Origin: Streptomyces sp. NBC_01244
GTDB taxonomy: Bacteria > Actinomycetota > Actinomycetes > Streptomycetales > Streptomycetaceae
Length of the DNA: 64,000 bases
Assembly: GCF_035987325.1 (NCBI RefSeq)
Contig: NZ_CP108489.1
Location: 124,001-188,000, forward strand
Direction of reading: 5' to 3'
Positions 7,662 to 15,796 of this stretch are shown here, one piece after another. Position 1 is the first letter of the stretch. Every line of letters begins with the position of its first letter. A program made the position numbers and the translations under genes. The notes beneath the pieces are model-generated. The model ran no database searches, was not told where the DNA came from, and was given only the letters and a program-made list of their open reading frames with translations.

Positions 7662-9134
7662 ATGGCAAAGGGCGCGATCATCGTCGGCGCCGGGCCGGTC
7701 GGGCTGACGCTCGCCGGTGAACTGAAACTGGGCGGCGTGGACGTCGTCGTCTTCGACAAGCTCCCCGCGCCCAGCGGCGAGTCCCGCGGCGTGGGCTTCA
7801 CCCGCCGCGCGGCCGAGGTCTTCGACCAGCGCGGCCTGCTGGCGCGCTTCGGCGACGTCGAATGGGCCCAGGGCCACTTCGGCGGGGTCCACATCGACTT
7901 CTCCAAGCTGGACGACAACCACTTCAGCGTCCGCGGCATCCCGCAGTTCCGCACCGAGGAGATCCTCGAGGGCTGGCTGAAGGAGCTGGGCGTCGAGGTG
8001 CGCCGCCGGCACGAGGTGCTCGGCTTCCGCGAGACCGAGGACGGCGTCGTCGTCGAGTACGAGGGCCCCGCCGGCCGCGGCGAGGAGAGCGCCGACTACC
8101 TGGTCGGCTGCGACGGGGCGCGCAGCATCGTCCGCCGGCTCGCCGGCATCGAATTCCCCGGCTGGGAGCCCACCCGCGGGATGTACATGGCCGACATCGT
8201 CGGGGCGGACGTACGCCAGCGCCCCATCGGCGAGCGCGTGCCCGGCGGCATGGTCATGGCCTTCAACCTGGAGAACGGCGTCCACCGGATCGTCATCCAC
8301 AACGAGTCGCTGCGCCCGCCGGAGGACAAGAGCGGTCTCACCTTCGAGACCATCGCCGACGCCTGGCAGGAGATGACCGGCGAGCACCTGCACGACGCCG
8401 AGGTCCGCTGGGTCAGCTCCTTCACCGACACCACCCGCCAGGCCGCCCAGTACCGCAAGGGCCGGATCCTCCTGGCCGGCGACGCCACCCACATCCACAT
8501 GCCGGCCGGCGCGCAGGGCATGAGCGTGGGCGTGCAGGACGCGGTCAACCTCGGCTGGAAGCTCGCGGCCACCCTCAAGGGCTGGGCGCCCGAAGGCCTG
8601 CTCGACACCTTCCAGTCCGAGCGGCACCCGGTCGGGGAGCTGCTCATGCGCAACACCCGCGCCCAGACCAAGCTCTACCTCTCCGGCGAGGAGATGGAGC
8701 CGCTGCGCGCGGTCATGCAGGAACTCGTCCAGGACGTCGCGGTGGCCCGCCACCTGGCCGGCCAGGTCTCCGGCCTCGACGTGCGCTACGACATGGGCTC
8801 CGGGAGCCACCCGCGGCTCGGCCTGCGGCTGCGCCCCGACACCCCGCTCAAGCTCACGGACGGCAGCCCCGCCACCGTCCGGGACCTGCTGGGGCCGGCC
8901 CGCGGCGTGCTCTTCGTGACCCCCGCGGCGGCCGACTCCGAGGCGCTGCGCGCCACCGCGGCGCGCTGGGGCGACCGGGTGGACACGGTGACCGGCGACT
9001 GGGCCGAGGGCGAGGGGTACGCCCCGGACGCCCCGCACGCGCTGCTGGTCCGCCCCGACGGTTACATCGCCTGGGCCGCCCCGGACGAGGCGGACCTCCA
9101 GGAGGCGCTGGAGCGCTGGTTCGGAGCCGCCTGA
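7662..9134 (+). CDS. FAD-dependent aromatic polyketide hydroxylase (paralog of preceding gene)
   Basis: This 490-residue class A flavin monooxygenase follows GAGGAGTAGGAC and the ATG. It has GAGPVG at residues 9-14, YLVGCDGARSIVR near 145 and ILLAGDATHIHMPAGAQG near 270. It lies 66 bases after its closest paralog, in the same transcript. In angucycline and benzofluorene pathways paired enzymes of this family perform successive hydroxylation, dehydration or Baeyer-Villiger-type ring opening. Which step this one performs cannot be told. A strong terminator lies 64 bases after the stop. Confidence 0.92.
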   Translation: MAKGAIIVGAGPVGLTLAGELKLGGVDVVVFDKLPAPSGESRGVGFTRRAAEVFDQRGLLARFGDVEWAQGHFGGVHIDFSKLDDNHFSVRGIPQFRTEEILEGWLKELGVEVRRRHEVLGFRETEDGVVVEYEGPAGRGEESADYLVGCDGARSIVRRLAGIEFPGWEPTRGMYMADIVGADVRQRPIGERVPGGMVMAFNLENGVHRIVIHNESLRPPEDKSGLTFETIADAWQEMTGEHLHDAEVRWVSSFTDTTRQAAQYRKGRILLAGDATHIHMPAGAQGMSVGVQDAVNLGWKLAATLKGWAPEGLLDTFQSERHPVGELLMRNTRAQTKLYLSGEEMEPLRAVMQELVQDVAVARHLAGQVSGLDVRYDMGSGSHPRLGLRLRPDTPLKLTDGSPATVRDLLGPARGVLFVTPAAADSEALRATAARWGDRVDTVTGDWAEGEGYAPDAPHALLVRPDGYIAWAAPDEADLQEALERWFGAA

Positions 9135-9197
9135 GGAGTTCCCCGCCGCCGCGTCCGCGGCGCGCGGGGTACCGGCGTCAGCCGGGTCCGGCCCGAG

Positions 9198-9226
9198 AGC
9201 ACCCCCCGCCCCGAGCGGGGGGTGCT
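9198..9226. terminator. intrinsic terminator after hydroxylase operon
   Basis: AGCACCCCCCGC and GCGGGGGGTGCT form a perfect 12-bp stem with a 5-base loop, followed by a short T run. It lies in the 318-base gap between the fourth hydroxylase and the CreE-like gene and separates the two transcripts. Confidence 0.85.
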
Positions 9227-9258
9227 TTCGCGCGTCACGGCGCCCGTACGCGTTTTCG

Positions 9259-9313
9259 ACCGGTCCGGAAGGCGTCCGAAACCGGTCCAGGACCGGTCTT
9301 CCACTCGTATCCG
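9259..9313 (+). promoter_or_regulatory. SARP-type direct repeats and -10 upstream of the nitrite genes
   Basis: Four 11-base units run head to tail from 9259: ACCGGTCCGGA, AGGCGTCCGAA, ACCGGTCCAGG, ACCGGTCTTCC. The second is the most diverged. An exact 11-base period places the units on one helix face. A possible -10 (TATCCG, 9308-9313) starts eight bases after the heptamer CCGGTCT of the last unit. Heptamer repeats with 4-base spacers ending eight bases before the -10 are the known operator geometry of Streptomyces SARP activators. No SARP gene is in the window, so the regulator would be encoded outside it. The rest of this gap (to 9452) holds the creE ribosome site and nothing else recognised. 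Confidence 0.5.
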
Positions 9314-9452
9314 AGCCCTGGTTGAGCGGCGGGACCGACGGTTGGCGGACACCACCCTGACCCCCGGGGAGCAGGCCGGGCCGGCACACCGGCGGGGCCG
9401 ACGCTGCGGCGCCGCGGTCCAGCCGTCCCCCGTCTCCTGAGCGGAGTGCTTC

Positions 9453-11480
9453 GTGAGTAGCGGACGTATGGAAGTGTGCCTTGTCGGCGCCGGACCCCGC
9501 GGGCTGTCCGTACTGGAACGACTCTGTGCACAGGAGCGGAAGTCCCCCCGCTGGGACCAGCTGACCGTGCACATCGTGGAACCCGACCCGCCCGGCTCCG
9601 GCCGGGTCTGGCGGTCCTCCCAGTCCCGGCACCTCCTGATGAACACCGTCGCCTGTCAGGTGACGGTCTACACCGACGCCAGTGTGGCCATCGAAGGGCC
9701 GCTGGAGGAGGGCCCGAGCCTGTACCAGTGGGCCAAGGCGCTGGGCCCCAGCGCGCTGACGCCCGGAGCGGGCGCGCCGTACGACGACGAGACCCTCGCC
9801 GAGGCCCGGGACCTGGGGCCGGACACCTACCCCACCCGCGCCCTGTACGGCCAGTACCTGCACTGGGTGTTCGGCCGGGTGACCGCGAGCGCGGCCGCGC
9901 ACACCACCATCCGCGTGCACCCTTCGCGTGCCGTGGCCCTGGAGGACGCCGAGCCCGGCGCCGGCCCCGGCGGGGCGCAGACCGTGCTCCTGGAGGACGG
10001 CACCCGGCTGACGGGCCTGGGCGCGGTGGTGCTCGCGCAGGGCCACGTACAGGTGCGGCCGACCGACAGGGAGCGGGAGTTCACCGCGTACGCCGCCCGG
10101 CACGGGCTGACCTACATCGCGCCGAGCAACCCGGCGGACGTCGACCTGTCCGCCATCGCCCCCGGCGAGACGGTGCTGCTGCGCGGCCTGGGCCTGAACT
10201 TCTTCGACTACATGGCGCTGTTCACGCACGCCCGGGGCGGGCTGTTCGAGCGCGTCGGCGGCCGCCTGGTGTACCGCCCCTCGGGCCGCGAGCCGCGGCT
10301 GTACGCGGGCTCCCGCCGCGGCGTGCCGTACCAGGCGCGCGGCGAGAACGAGAAGGGCGCGCACGGCCGCTACCACCCGCGGCTGCTGACCACCGACTTC
10401 GTGGCGGCCCTGCGCGCCCGGGTGCGGGGCGGGGAGCCGATCCGCTTCGGCACCGAACTGTGGCCGCTGATCTCCAAGGAAGTGCGCACCGTCTACTACG
10501 AGGCGCTGCTCGCGCGGCGCGCGGAGCCGGCCGCGGTGGCCGCCTTCGCGGAGGCGTTCCTGCGGGCGGGGGAGGACGGGGCCGAGGACGCGGTGCTCAC
10601 CGCGGCCGGTTTCGCCGACGACGAGCGCTGGGACTGGGACACGGTCGCCCGGCCGTACGGCGAGCAGGTCTTCCGGGACCTGGCCTCCTTCCGCGGCTGG
10701 CTGCGCGGCTACCTCGACGAGGACGTGCGCCGGGCCCGGGAGGGCAACGTCAGCGGCCCGTTCAAGGCGGCCCTGGACCTGCTGCGGGACCTGCGCAACG
10801 AGCTGCGCCTGGCGATCGACCACGGCGGCCTCGACGCCGACTCGCACCGCGACGAGCTCGACCGCTGGTACACGCCCCTCAACGCCTTCCTGTCGATCGG
10901 TCCGCCGGCCTCCCGCATCGAGGAGATGGCCGCCCTGATCGACGCGGGCATCCTCGACGTGACCGGACCGGGCCTGCGGGTGGTCACCGACCCCCTCGAC
11001 CCCGCGGGCCCGGCCTTCGCCGGAACCTCCCCGGACATGCCCGACCTGCGGGTGCGGGCCACGGTGCTGATCGAGGCCCGGCTGCCGGAGATCGACGTGC
11101 GGCGCACCGCCGATCCGCTCATGTACCGGCTGCTGAGCACCGGTCAGGCCCGGACCCACCGCATCGCCGGCGCGGACGGCTCGTCCTACGAGACCGGCGG
11201 CCTGGCCGTCTCGCAGCGCCCGTACCACCTGCTCCAGGGGCAGGGGGTGCCACACCTCAGGCGGTTCGCGTACGGGGTGCCCACCGAGTCCGTGCACTGG
11301 GTGACCGCGGCCGGCATCCGGCCGGGCGTGGGCTCGGTGACGCTGGAGGACTCCGACGCCATCGCGGCGGCGGTGCTGGCACTGCCGGAGCCGCGCCCCG
11401 CGCTGCGGCTGCCGGAGGCGCCCGCGGTCGCGGCGGGGCCGGCGCTGTCCGGCAACGCGGGTGCGGGAGCGGTCGCATGA
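9453..11480 (+). CDS. CreE/FzmM-like flavin-dependent aspartate N-oxygenase (nitrosuccinate-forming)
   Basis: The 675-residue protein opens with LVGAGPRGLSVLERL, the signature of the FAD/NAD(P)-binding_9 group to which CreE of cremeomycin and FzmM of fosfazinomycin belong. Those enzymes oxidise L-aspartate through N-hydroxy-aspartate to nitrosuccinate. Assignment here rests on fold, length and especially context: the next gene, overlapping by four bases, encodes a CreD-type lyase, so the pair should release nitrite from aspartate in the cytoplasm. The GTG start at 9453 follows GGAG; an ATG 15 bases later is the alternative. A SARP-like operator precedes it. Nitrite would feed the N-N bond assembly encoded by the opposing operon. 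Confidence 0.8.
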   Translation: MSSGRMEVCLVGAGPRGLSVLERLCAQERKSPRWDQLTVHIVEPDPPGSGRVWRSSQSRHLLMNTVACQVTVYTDASVAIEGPLEEGPSLYQWAKALGPSALTPGAGAPYDDETLAEARDLGPDTYPTRALYGQYLHWVFGRVTASAAAHTTIRVHPSRAVALEDAEPGAGPGGAQTVLLEDGTRLTGLGAVVLAQGHVQVRPTDREREFTAYAARHGLTYIAPSNPADVDLSAIAPGETVLLRGLGLNFFDYMALFTHARGGLFERVGGRLVYRPSGREPRLYAGSRRGVPYQARGENEKGAHGRYHPRLLTTDFVAALRARVRGGEPIRFGTELWPLISKEVRTVYYEALLARRAEPAAVAAFAEAFLRAGEDGAEDAVLTAAGFADDERWDWDTVARPYGEQVFRDLASFRGWLRGYLDEDVRRAREGNVSGPFKAALDLLRDLRNELRLAIDHGGLDADSHRDELDRWYTPLNAFLSIGPPASRIEEMAALIDAGILDVTGPGLRVVTDPLDPAGPAFAGTSPDMPDLRVRATVLIEARLPEIDVRRTADPLMYRLLSTGQARTHRIAGADGSSYETGGLAVSQRPYHLLQGQGVPHLRRFAYGVPTESVHWVTAAGIRPGVGSVTLEDSDAIAAAVLALPEPRPALRLPEAPAVAAGPALSGNAGAGAVA

Positions 11481-12979
11481 GCCGGACCGCCGCCCACCTG
11501 GTCGGCCCGGACACGGGGCTGCTGTCCCCGGTCCGGGCCGGCACTCCCGTCGAGGCCGCCGTCGCCGACGACGCCTGGGTCCAGGCGATGCTCGACGCCG
11601 AGGCCGCGCTGGCCCGCGCCCAGGCGCGGTGCGGCACGGTCCCGCCCGCGGCGGCCGCCGTGATCACCGCCGCCGCCCGGGCCTCCAACTTCGACACCAG
11701 GGAGCTGGCGCTGGCCTCGCGGGAGACCGCCAATCCGGTGGTGGCCCTGGTCGCGGCGCTCACCGCGCGGGTCGCGGCCCGCTCGCCGGAGGCGGCCGAG
11801 TACGTACACCGCGGCTCCACCAGCCAGGACGTCTTCGACACCGGCGCGATGCTGGTGGCGACCCGGGCCCTGCGGCTGATCGCCGCGGACCTCAGGGCGG
11901 TGGCCGAGGCCCTCGCCGGCCTGGCGGCCGACCACCGGGACACGGTGATGGCGGGACGCACCCTCGCCCTGCACGCCGTACCCACCACCTTCGGGCTGAA
12001 GGCGGCGGGCTGGCGCCAGCTGGTCCTGGAATCCGCCGAGCGGCTCGAGCGGCTGGCCGGGGGCGGCCTGCCCGTCTCCTTGGGCGGCGCGGCCGGCACG
12101 CTGGCCGGCTACCTCCAGTACGCGGGCGACGGCGCCGACCCGGCGGCCGTCCTGGACGAGTTGGTCGCCGCCTTCGCGGACGAGACCGGGCTGGCCGCAC
12201 CGGTGCTCCCCTGGCACGCGCTGCGCACCCCGGTCGCCGACCTGGGCGCGGCCCTCGCGCACACCACCGGGGCACTGGGGAAGATCGCTGCCGACGTGCT
12301 GGTGCTGGCCCGCACCGAGATCGGGGAGGTGGCCGAGCCGGCGGTGGCCGGGCGGGGCGCCTCCTCGGCGATGCCGCACAAGCGCAACCCGGTGCTTTCG
12401 ACGCTGATCCGCTCCGCCGCCCTCCAGGTCCCGGCGCTGGCAGCCGTACTCGCCCAGTGCCTGCCGCACGAGGACGAGCGGTCGGCGGGGGTCTGGCACG
12501 CCGAGTGGCAGCCGCTGCGCGAGGCGCTGCGGCTGACCGGCGGGGCCGCGCACACCGCCGTGGAGCTGGTCCGCGGGCTCACCGTCAGCCCCGAGCGGAT
12601 GGCGGTCAACCTGGAGGCCACCGGCGGGCAGCTCGTCTCCGAGCGGGTGTCCGCCGTGCTCGCCCCGAGGCTGGGCAAGGCGGCCGCCAAGGAACTGCTG
12701 ACGCGGGCGTCGCTGCGGTCGGCCGAGACGGCCCGCCCGCTGGCCGACGTACTGGCGGAGTCCGAGGAGCTGCGGGGGGTGTTCACGCACGCGGAGTTGA
12801 CCGCGCTGCTCGACCCGGCCGGTTACACCGGTGCGGCCGGGCCGCTGGTCGACCGGGCACTGGGCGACCGTGCACCGGCCGACCGTGCACCGGCCGACCG
12901 TGCACCGGCCGACCAGGCGCCGGCCGCCTCGCCGCCGGCGCCCGAGAGCGCGGTCGCCCGTACCGCCTGCGTGTTCTGA
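11477..12979 (+). CDS. CreD-like nitrosuccinate lyase (aspartase/fumarase superfamily)
   Basis: This 500-residue protein has the superfamily layout: HRGSTSQDVFDT near residue 115, TLALHAVPTTFGLK near 162, and the signature GASSAMPHKRNP near 302 carrying the mobile-loop catalytic serine. It is closest in style to the 3-carboxymuconate cycloisomerase branch, which includes CreD, the enzyme that splits nitrosuccinate into fumarate and nitrous acid. Its ATG overlaps the stop of the CreE-like gene (ATGA), implying coupled translation. The C-terminal tail carries DRAPA repeats absent from the catalytic core. An ordinary cycloisomerase is the alternative, but the pairing makes nitrite release much more likely. 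Confidence 0.82.
   Translation: MSRTAAHLVGPDTGLLSPVRAGTPVEAAVADDAWVQAMLDAEAALARAQARCGTVPPAAAAVITAAARASNFDTRELALASRETANPVVALVAALTARVAARSPEAAEYVHRGSTSQDVFDTGAMLVATRALRLIAADLRAVAEALAGLAADHRDTVMAGRTLALHAVPTTFGLKAAGWRQLVLESAERLERLAGGGLPVSLGGAAGTLAGYLQYAGDGADPAAVLDELVAAFADETGLAAPVLPWHALRTPVADLGAALAHTTGALGKIAADVLVLARTEIGEVAEPAVAGRGASSAMPHKRNPVLSTLIRSAALQVPALAAVLAQCLPHEDERSAGVWHAEWQPLREALRLTGGAAHTAVELVRGLTVSPERMAVNLEATGGQLVSERVSAVLAPRLGKAAAKELLTRASLRSAETARPLADVLAESEELRGVFTHAELTALLDPAGYTGAAGPLVDRALGDRAPADRAPADRAPADQAPAASPPAPESAVARTACVF
12866..12925 (+). repeat. 15-bp tandem repeat inside the CreD-like gene
   Basis: Three identical copies of GACCGTGCACCGGCC, followed by one degenerate copy, encode an Asp-Arg-Ala-Pro-Ala tail. 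The period keeps the frame, so copy number could vary without breaking the gene. Confidence 0.9.
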
Positions 12980-12983
12980 GGAC

Positions 12984-13038
12984 GGGACCCCGGCGTCAGA
13001 CGGACCGCGGCGTCGGGCGGGACCCCGGCCTCAGACGG
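12984..13038. repeat. 20-bp imperfect direct repeat at gene ends
   Basis: GGGACCCCGGCGTCAGACGG (12984-13003) recurs with one change at 13019-13038, overlapping the last codons of the leftward regulator gene. It looks like a small local duplication between convergent genes. No clear hairpin terminator is seen here. Confidence 0.7.
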
Positions 13039-13954
13039 TGCCGAGGCGGAAGCCGACGCCGCGGACGGTGAGTATCCAGCCGGGGTCCCCCAGCTTGCCG
13101 CGGACACTGCTGACGTGGGTGTCCACGGTGCGGCGCGACCAGGAGTCGCCCCACACCTGCTGGAGCAGCTGCCTGCGCGGGACGACGGTGTCGGGATGCT
13201 GCGCCAGCAGGCACAGCAGGTCGAACTCCTTGCGCGTGAGGATGACCGGCGTGCCGTCGACGGTCACCTCGCGGGAGCCGACCTCGATGCGCAGCCGGCC
13301 GTGCCGGATCTCCTGGGCCGGGCCCGCGGCGGCCGCCGGCTGCCACTGCGTGCGGCGCATGACGGCCTCGATCCGGGCCATCAGCTCGCGGATCCCGAAG
13401 GGCCTGGTGACGTAGTCGTCCGCGCCCGCCTGGAGGCCGAGCACGCAGTCGATCTCGGACTCGCGGGAGGTGACGATGATGAGCGGCACCCGGCTGACCG
13501 AGCGGATCGCCCGGCACACCTCCAGCCCGTCCAGGTCCGGCAGTTCGAGGTCGAGCAGGACGAGGTCGGCGCTGCCGTAGGTCTGCAGGGCCGCGCCGCC
13601 GAGGGCCGCCCTGGTACAGGTGTGGCCGTGCCGGCGCAGCTGGTGCGACAGCCCGTCCCCGGTGTCGGCGCCCACGACCAGGATGCGCCGGCCGGAGACG
13701 GCGGGCGCCTGCCGGGGGGCGGCCCCGCCCAGTCCGTCGCGGGGCGACGTCTGACCGGGCGCGCCCGGTCCGGGCACGCTCTGGACGGGGCTCCGCTGGC
13801 CGGGAGCGTGCTGGCCGGGAGGCCACGCGCCGGGGGATCCGGGGCGCGGCGGCCGCGGCTCCCGTACCAGCGCGCGGGCCCGCGCCCCCTCGTGTTCGGG
13901 GTGCGGAGCGGACGTCTGGTGCTCCGGCAATGCCTGCGCCTGAACCTGACTCAT
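13031..13954 (-). CDS. atypical OmpR-family response regulator (JadR1-like)
   Basis: This is a 307-residue protein. About 88 residues of Pro/Gly/Gln-rich extension precede a receiver domain (from ILVVGADTGD, residue 91) and a C-terminal winged helix (LTRKEFDLLCLLAQ to GVGFRLG). The acceptor Asp is present in LVLLDLELPDLDGL, but the acidic pair after the first strand is replaced by Gly-Ala and the invariant Lys by Arg (YVTRPFG). It may therefore not be controlled by ordinary phosphorylation. No sensor kinase is adjacent. JadR1-type atypical regulators of angucycline clusters are known to respond to end products, which makes this a candidate pathway activator. It is the last gene of the leftward N-N operon. 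Confidence 0.85.
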   Translation of the reverse strand: MSQVQAQALPEHQTSAPHPEHEGARARALVREPRPPRPGSPGAWPPGQHAPGQRSPVQSVPGPGAPGQTSPRDGLGGAAPRQAPAVSGRRILVVGADTGDGLSHQLRRHGHTCTRAALGGAALQTYGSADLVLLDLELPDLDGLEVCRAIRSVSRVPLIIVTSRESEIDCVLGLQAGADDYVTRPFGIRELMARIEAVMRRTQWQPAAAAGPAQEIRHGRLRIEVGSREVTVDGTPVILTRKEFDLLCLLAQHPDTVVPRRQLLQQVWGDSWSRRTVDTHVSSVRGKLGDPGWILTVRGVGFRLGTV

Positions 13955-14095
13955 GCCGCCCCCGGGGGTCGTGGCGAGACCGGACCGGGTCGGCCGCCTC
14001 CCGCGCCGACGCTAGCGGTGCGCGGTCGAATCCTGGTGCAGCGCCGGTCCAGGGTCCGCCCGGACGCCCGCCGGTCCTGACGCCGCCGGAGCCCC

Positions 14096-15139
14096 CTACA
14101 CCGAGAACACCTCGGTGGTGGCGTGGTTCGGGTCGCCGGCCCGCAGGTGCATCTCGCCCACCCCGGGCAGCATGACCACGGAGGCCACCGTCCTCTCCAG
14201 GCTGTAGATCCCGTGGTCGGGGATGCACACCGGCGGCCGGGACAGCACCGTGAAGTGCCTCTCCACCGTGGCCACCGGGCCGATGCGGGTCAGTCCCTTC
14301 GTCACGGACTCCAGCCGCGCGTCGGAGTTGACGCGGTCGGGCGCCGACTGCCGGTCGAGCGGGGTGAAGTCCGCGTGCAGGAAGTGGTTGGTGTGCACGG
14401 CCTCCCGCGAGGCGGGCTCGGTCACCCGCAGCTCGGTCCCGCACACCTCCGCGTACACCGCGCGCCGCCGGTCGCACAGCATCAGGTTCCGCGAGCTGGA
14501 CAGGGTGATCCCGGCCAGCATCTCCAGGGCCTCGTCCACGCTTCCGGCACCGTCCAGCAGGTGACGGATGGCCAGGTAGGGGGTGAGGCTCGGCCGCCAC
14601 TGGCCGTCGGTCGTCAGGTTCACCCCGATGGCCAGCCCGTCGCTGTTCATGCCCAGGTAGCCGAGCATGCCCGCGAAGCTGAGCACCGTCACCCGGCGGG
14701 GCGCCCCCGCCCGGGCCAGCGACAGCACGGCGATGTGGCTGTCGACGTACGCGTTGAGGTCCACCGTCTGTGCCAGTACCGGTCGGCCCGACGGCCAGGT
14801 GCGCGAGTACCCCGTGCAGTCCCCGGCGCTCGGCATGCCGGTGTACCCCATCACCTCGCGGCGCAGCTGCAGCAGCCACGCCTGGTCCTCGGAGATCCCG
14901 GCCCCCGCCGCGAGCCCCGCGACCTCCTCGGCCAGGTCCGGGGCCGCCGCCGTGATCTCCGTCCGGTACGCGGAGATCGACGGCAGCAGCCCCCTGAGCG
15001 TCAGCGGCCCGTCGGCGAGGTGGTCGAGCCGGGCCATGCCGTCGCTGAGGAAGGCGTGCAGCGGGCCGGCGAGGGCCGCCCCGTGGGCGCGGCCCAGTTC
15101 GAAGGGGGTGCCGACGGCCTTGACGTACGCGACGCTCAT
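14096..15139 (-). CDS. C45 autoproteolytic acyltransferase/amidohydrolase
   Basis: The 347-residue protein resembles the isopenicillin-N acyltransferase (peptidase C45) family. GDCTGYSRTW carries the candidate nucleophile Cys108, which in this family becomes the N-terminal residue of the mature subunit after self-cleavage. Later family features include LSFAGMLGYLGMNSDGLAIGVNL and HTNHFL. Its ATG overlaps the stop of the acetyltransferase gene (ATGA). The hydrazine cassettes of fosfazinomycin and kinamycin include an amidohydrolase, and by context this enzyme could release or transfer the hydrazine group from a glutamyl carrier. That role is inference; the fold assignment is firmer. Confidence 0.75.
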   Translation of the reverse strand: MSVAYVKAVGTPFELGRAHGAALAGPLHAFLSDGMARLDHLADGPLTLRGLLPSISAYRTEITAAAPDLAEEVAGLAAGAGISEDQAWLLQLRREVMGYTGMPSAGDCTGYSRTWPSGRPVLAQTVDLNAYVDSHIAVLSLARAGAPRRVTVLSFAGMLGYLGMNSDGLAIGVNLTTDGQWRPSLTPYLAIRHLLDGAGSVDEALEMLAGITLSSSRNLMLCDRRRAVYAEVCGTELRVTEPASREAVHTNHFLHADFTPLDRQSAPDRVNSDARLESVTKGLTRIGPVATVERHFTVLSRPPVCIPDHGIYSLERTVASVVMLPGVGEMHLRAGDPNHATTEVFSV

Positions 15140-15744
15140 GCGGAGGCAGCCACCTTCTTCGGGCCCCGGGAGAGGGCGTCGAGTACCCGCGGCCACTCGG
15201 CGCGCAGGATGCTGTAGAAGACCGCGTCGCGGCGGCGTCCACCCGGCATGTAGTTGAAGGAGCGCAGGGTGCCCTCCTCGGTGGCGCCGATGTTGCGCAG
15301 GCCCCTGCGGGCCTGGACGTTGAGCTCGTCCGTCTTGAACTCCACCCGCTCGGCCTCCAGCACCTCGAAGGAGTGCTGGAGCAGCAGCAGCTTCGCCCAG
15401 TGGTTGATGCCCTGGCCGCGGAAGTCGTGGCCCAGCCAGGAGGCCCCGATCTCCAGTCGGCGGTCCTTCTCGGCGAAGCTCAGCAGGCTCATGCTGCCCG
15501 CGACCCGGCCGGTCTGCTTGTCCCGGATCACGTAGACGGCGCGGCGGCCGGCGGCGTGCTCGGAGAGGTTCGAGGCGAAGAACGTCTCGAAGTCCGCCTC
15601 GTCGCCGACGACGACCGTGAAGTAGCGCCAGATGTCGGGGTCCATGGCCACGGCGCGGATGCCCTCGCGGTCGGCCTCGCCGAGCGGGGTCAACAGGACG
15701 TGGTCGTTCTCCAGGCGGGTGGCGGCGTTTTCGGCCCAGTTCAT
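15136..15744 (-). CDS. GNAT N-acetyltransferase (RimJ/RimL type)
   Basis: This 202-residue GNAT protein has the acetyl-CoA pyrophosphate-binding segment LGHDFRGQGINHWAK and the RimJ/RimL-like tail LRNIGATEEGTLRSF. In the fosfazinomycin/kinamycin scheme an acetyltransferase of this type acylates glutamylhydrazine before transfer to the final acceptor; by synteny this gene is the counterpart. It lies 52 bases after the lyase gene and is stop-start coupled to the C45 gene. A self-protection acetylase is the alternative. It is cytoplasmic, with no membrane segment. Confidence 0.78.
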   Translation of the reverse strand: MNWAENAATRLENDHVLLTPLGEADREGIRAVAMDPDIWRYFTVVVGDEADFETFFASNLSEHAAGRRAVYVIRDKQTGRVAGSMSLLSFAEKDRRLEIGASWLGHDFRGQGINHWAKLLLLQHSFEVLEAERVEFKTDELNVQARRGLRNIGATEEGTLRSFNYMPGGRRRDAVFYSILRAEWPRVLDALSRGPKKVAASA

Positions 15745-15796
15745 GCTCTGACTCCGGTGGTGGTGTGGGTCGGGGGAAGTGCGGTCGCCCGGCGGT

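Noticed and set aside
6090..11297. A 1735-codon open frame on the minus strand
   Set aside because: It lies wholly opposite two flavin hydroxylases and most of the CreE-like gene, has His/Gly/Val/Arg-rich shadow composition and no family motif. Such long antisense frames are common in high-GC DNA.
9476..12979. A 1167-codon plus-strand frame suggesting a fusion of the CreE- and CreD-like proteins
   Set aside because: Only its last 500 codons are the CreD-like gene. The first part is an out-of-frame, Arg/Pro-rich shadow of the CreE-like gene, and the ATGA overlap gives a proper separate start.
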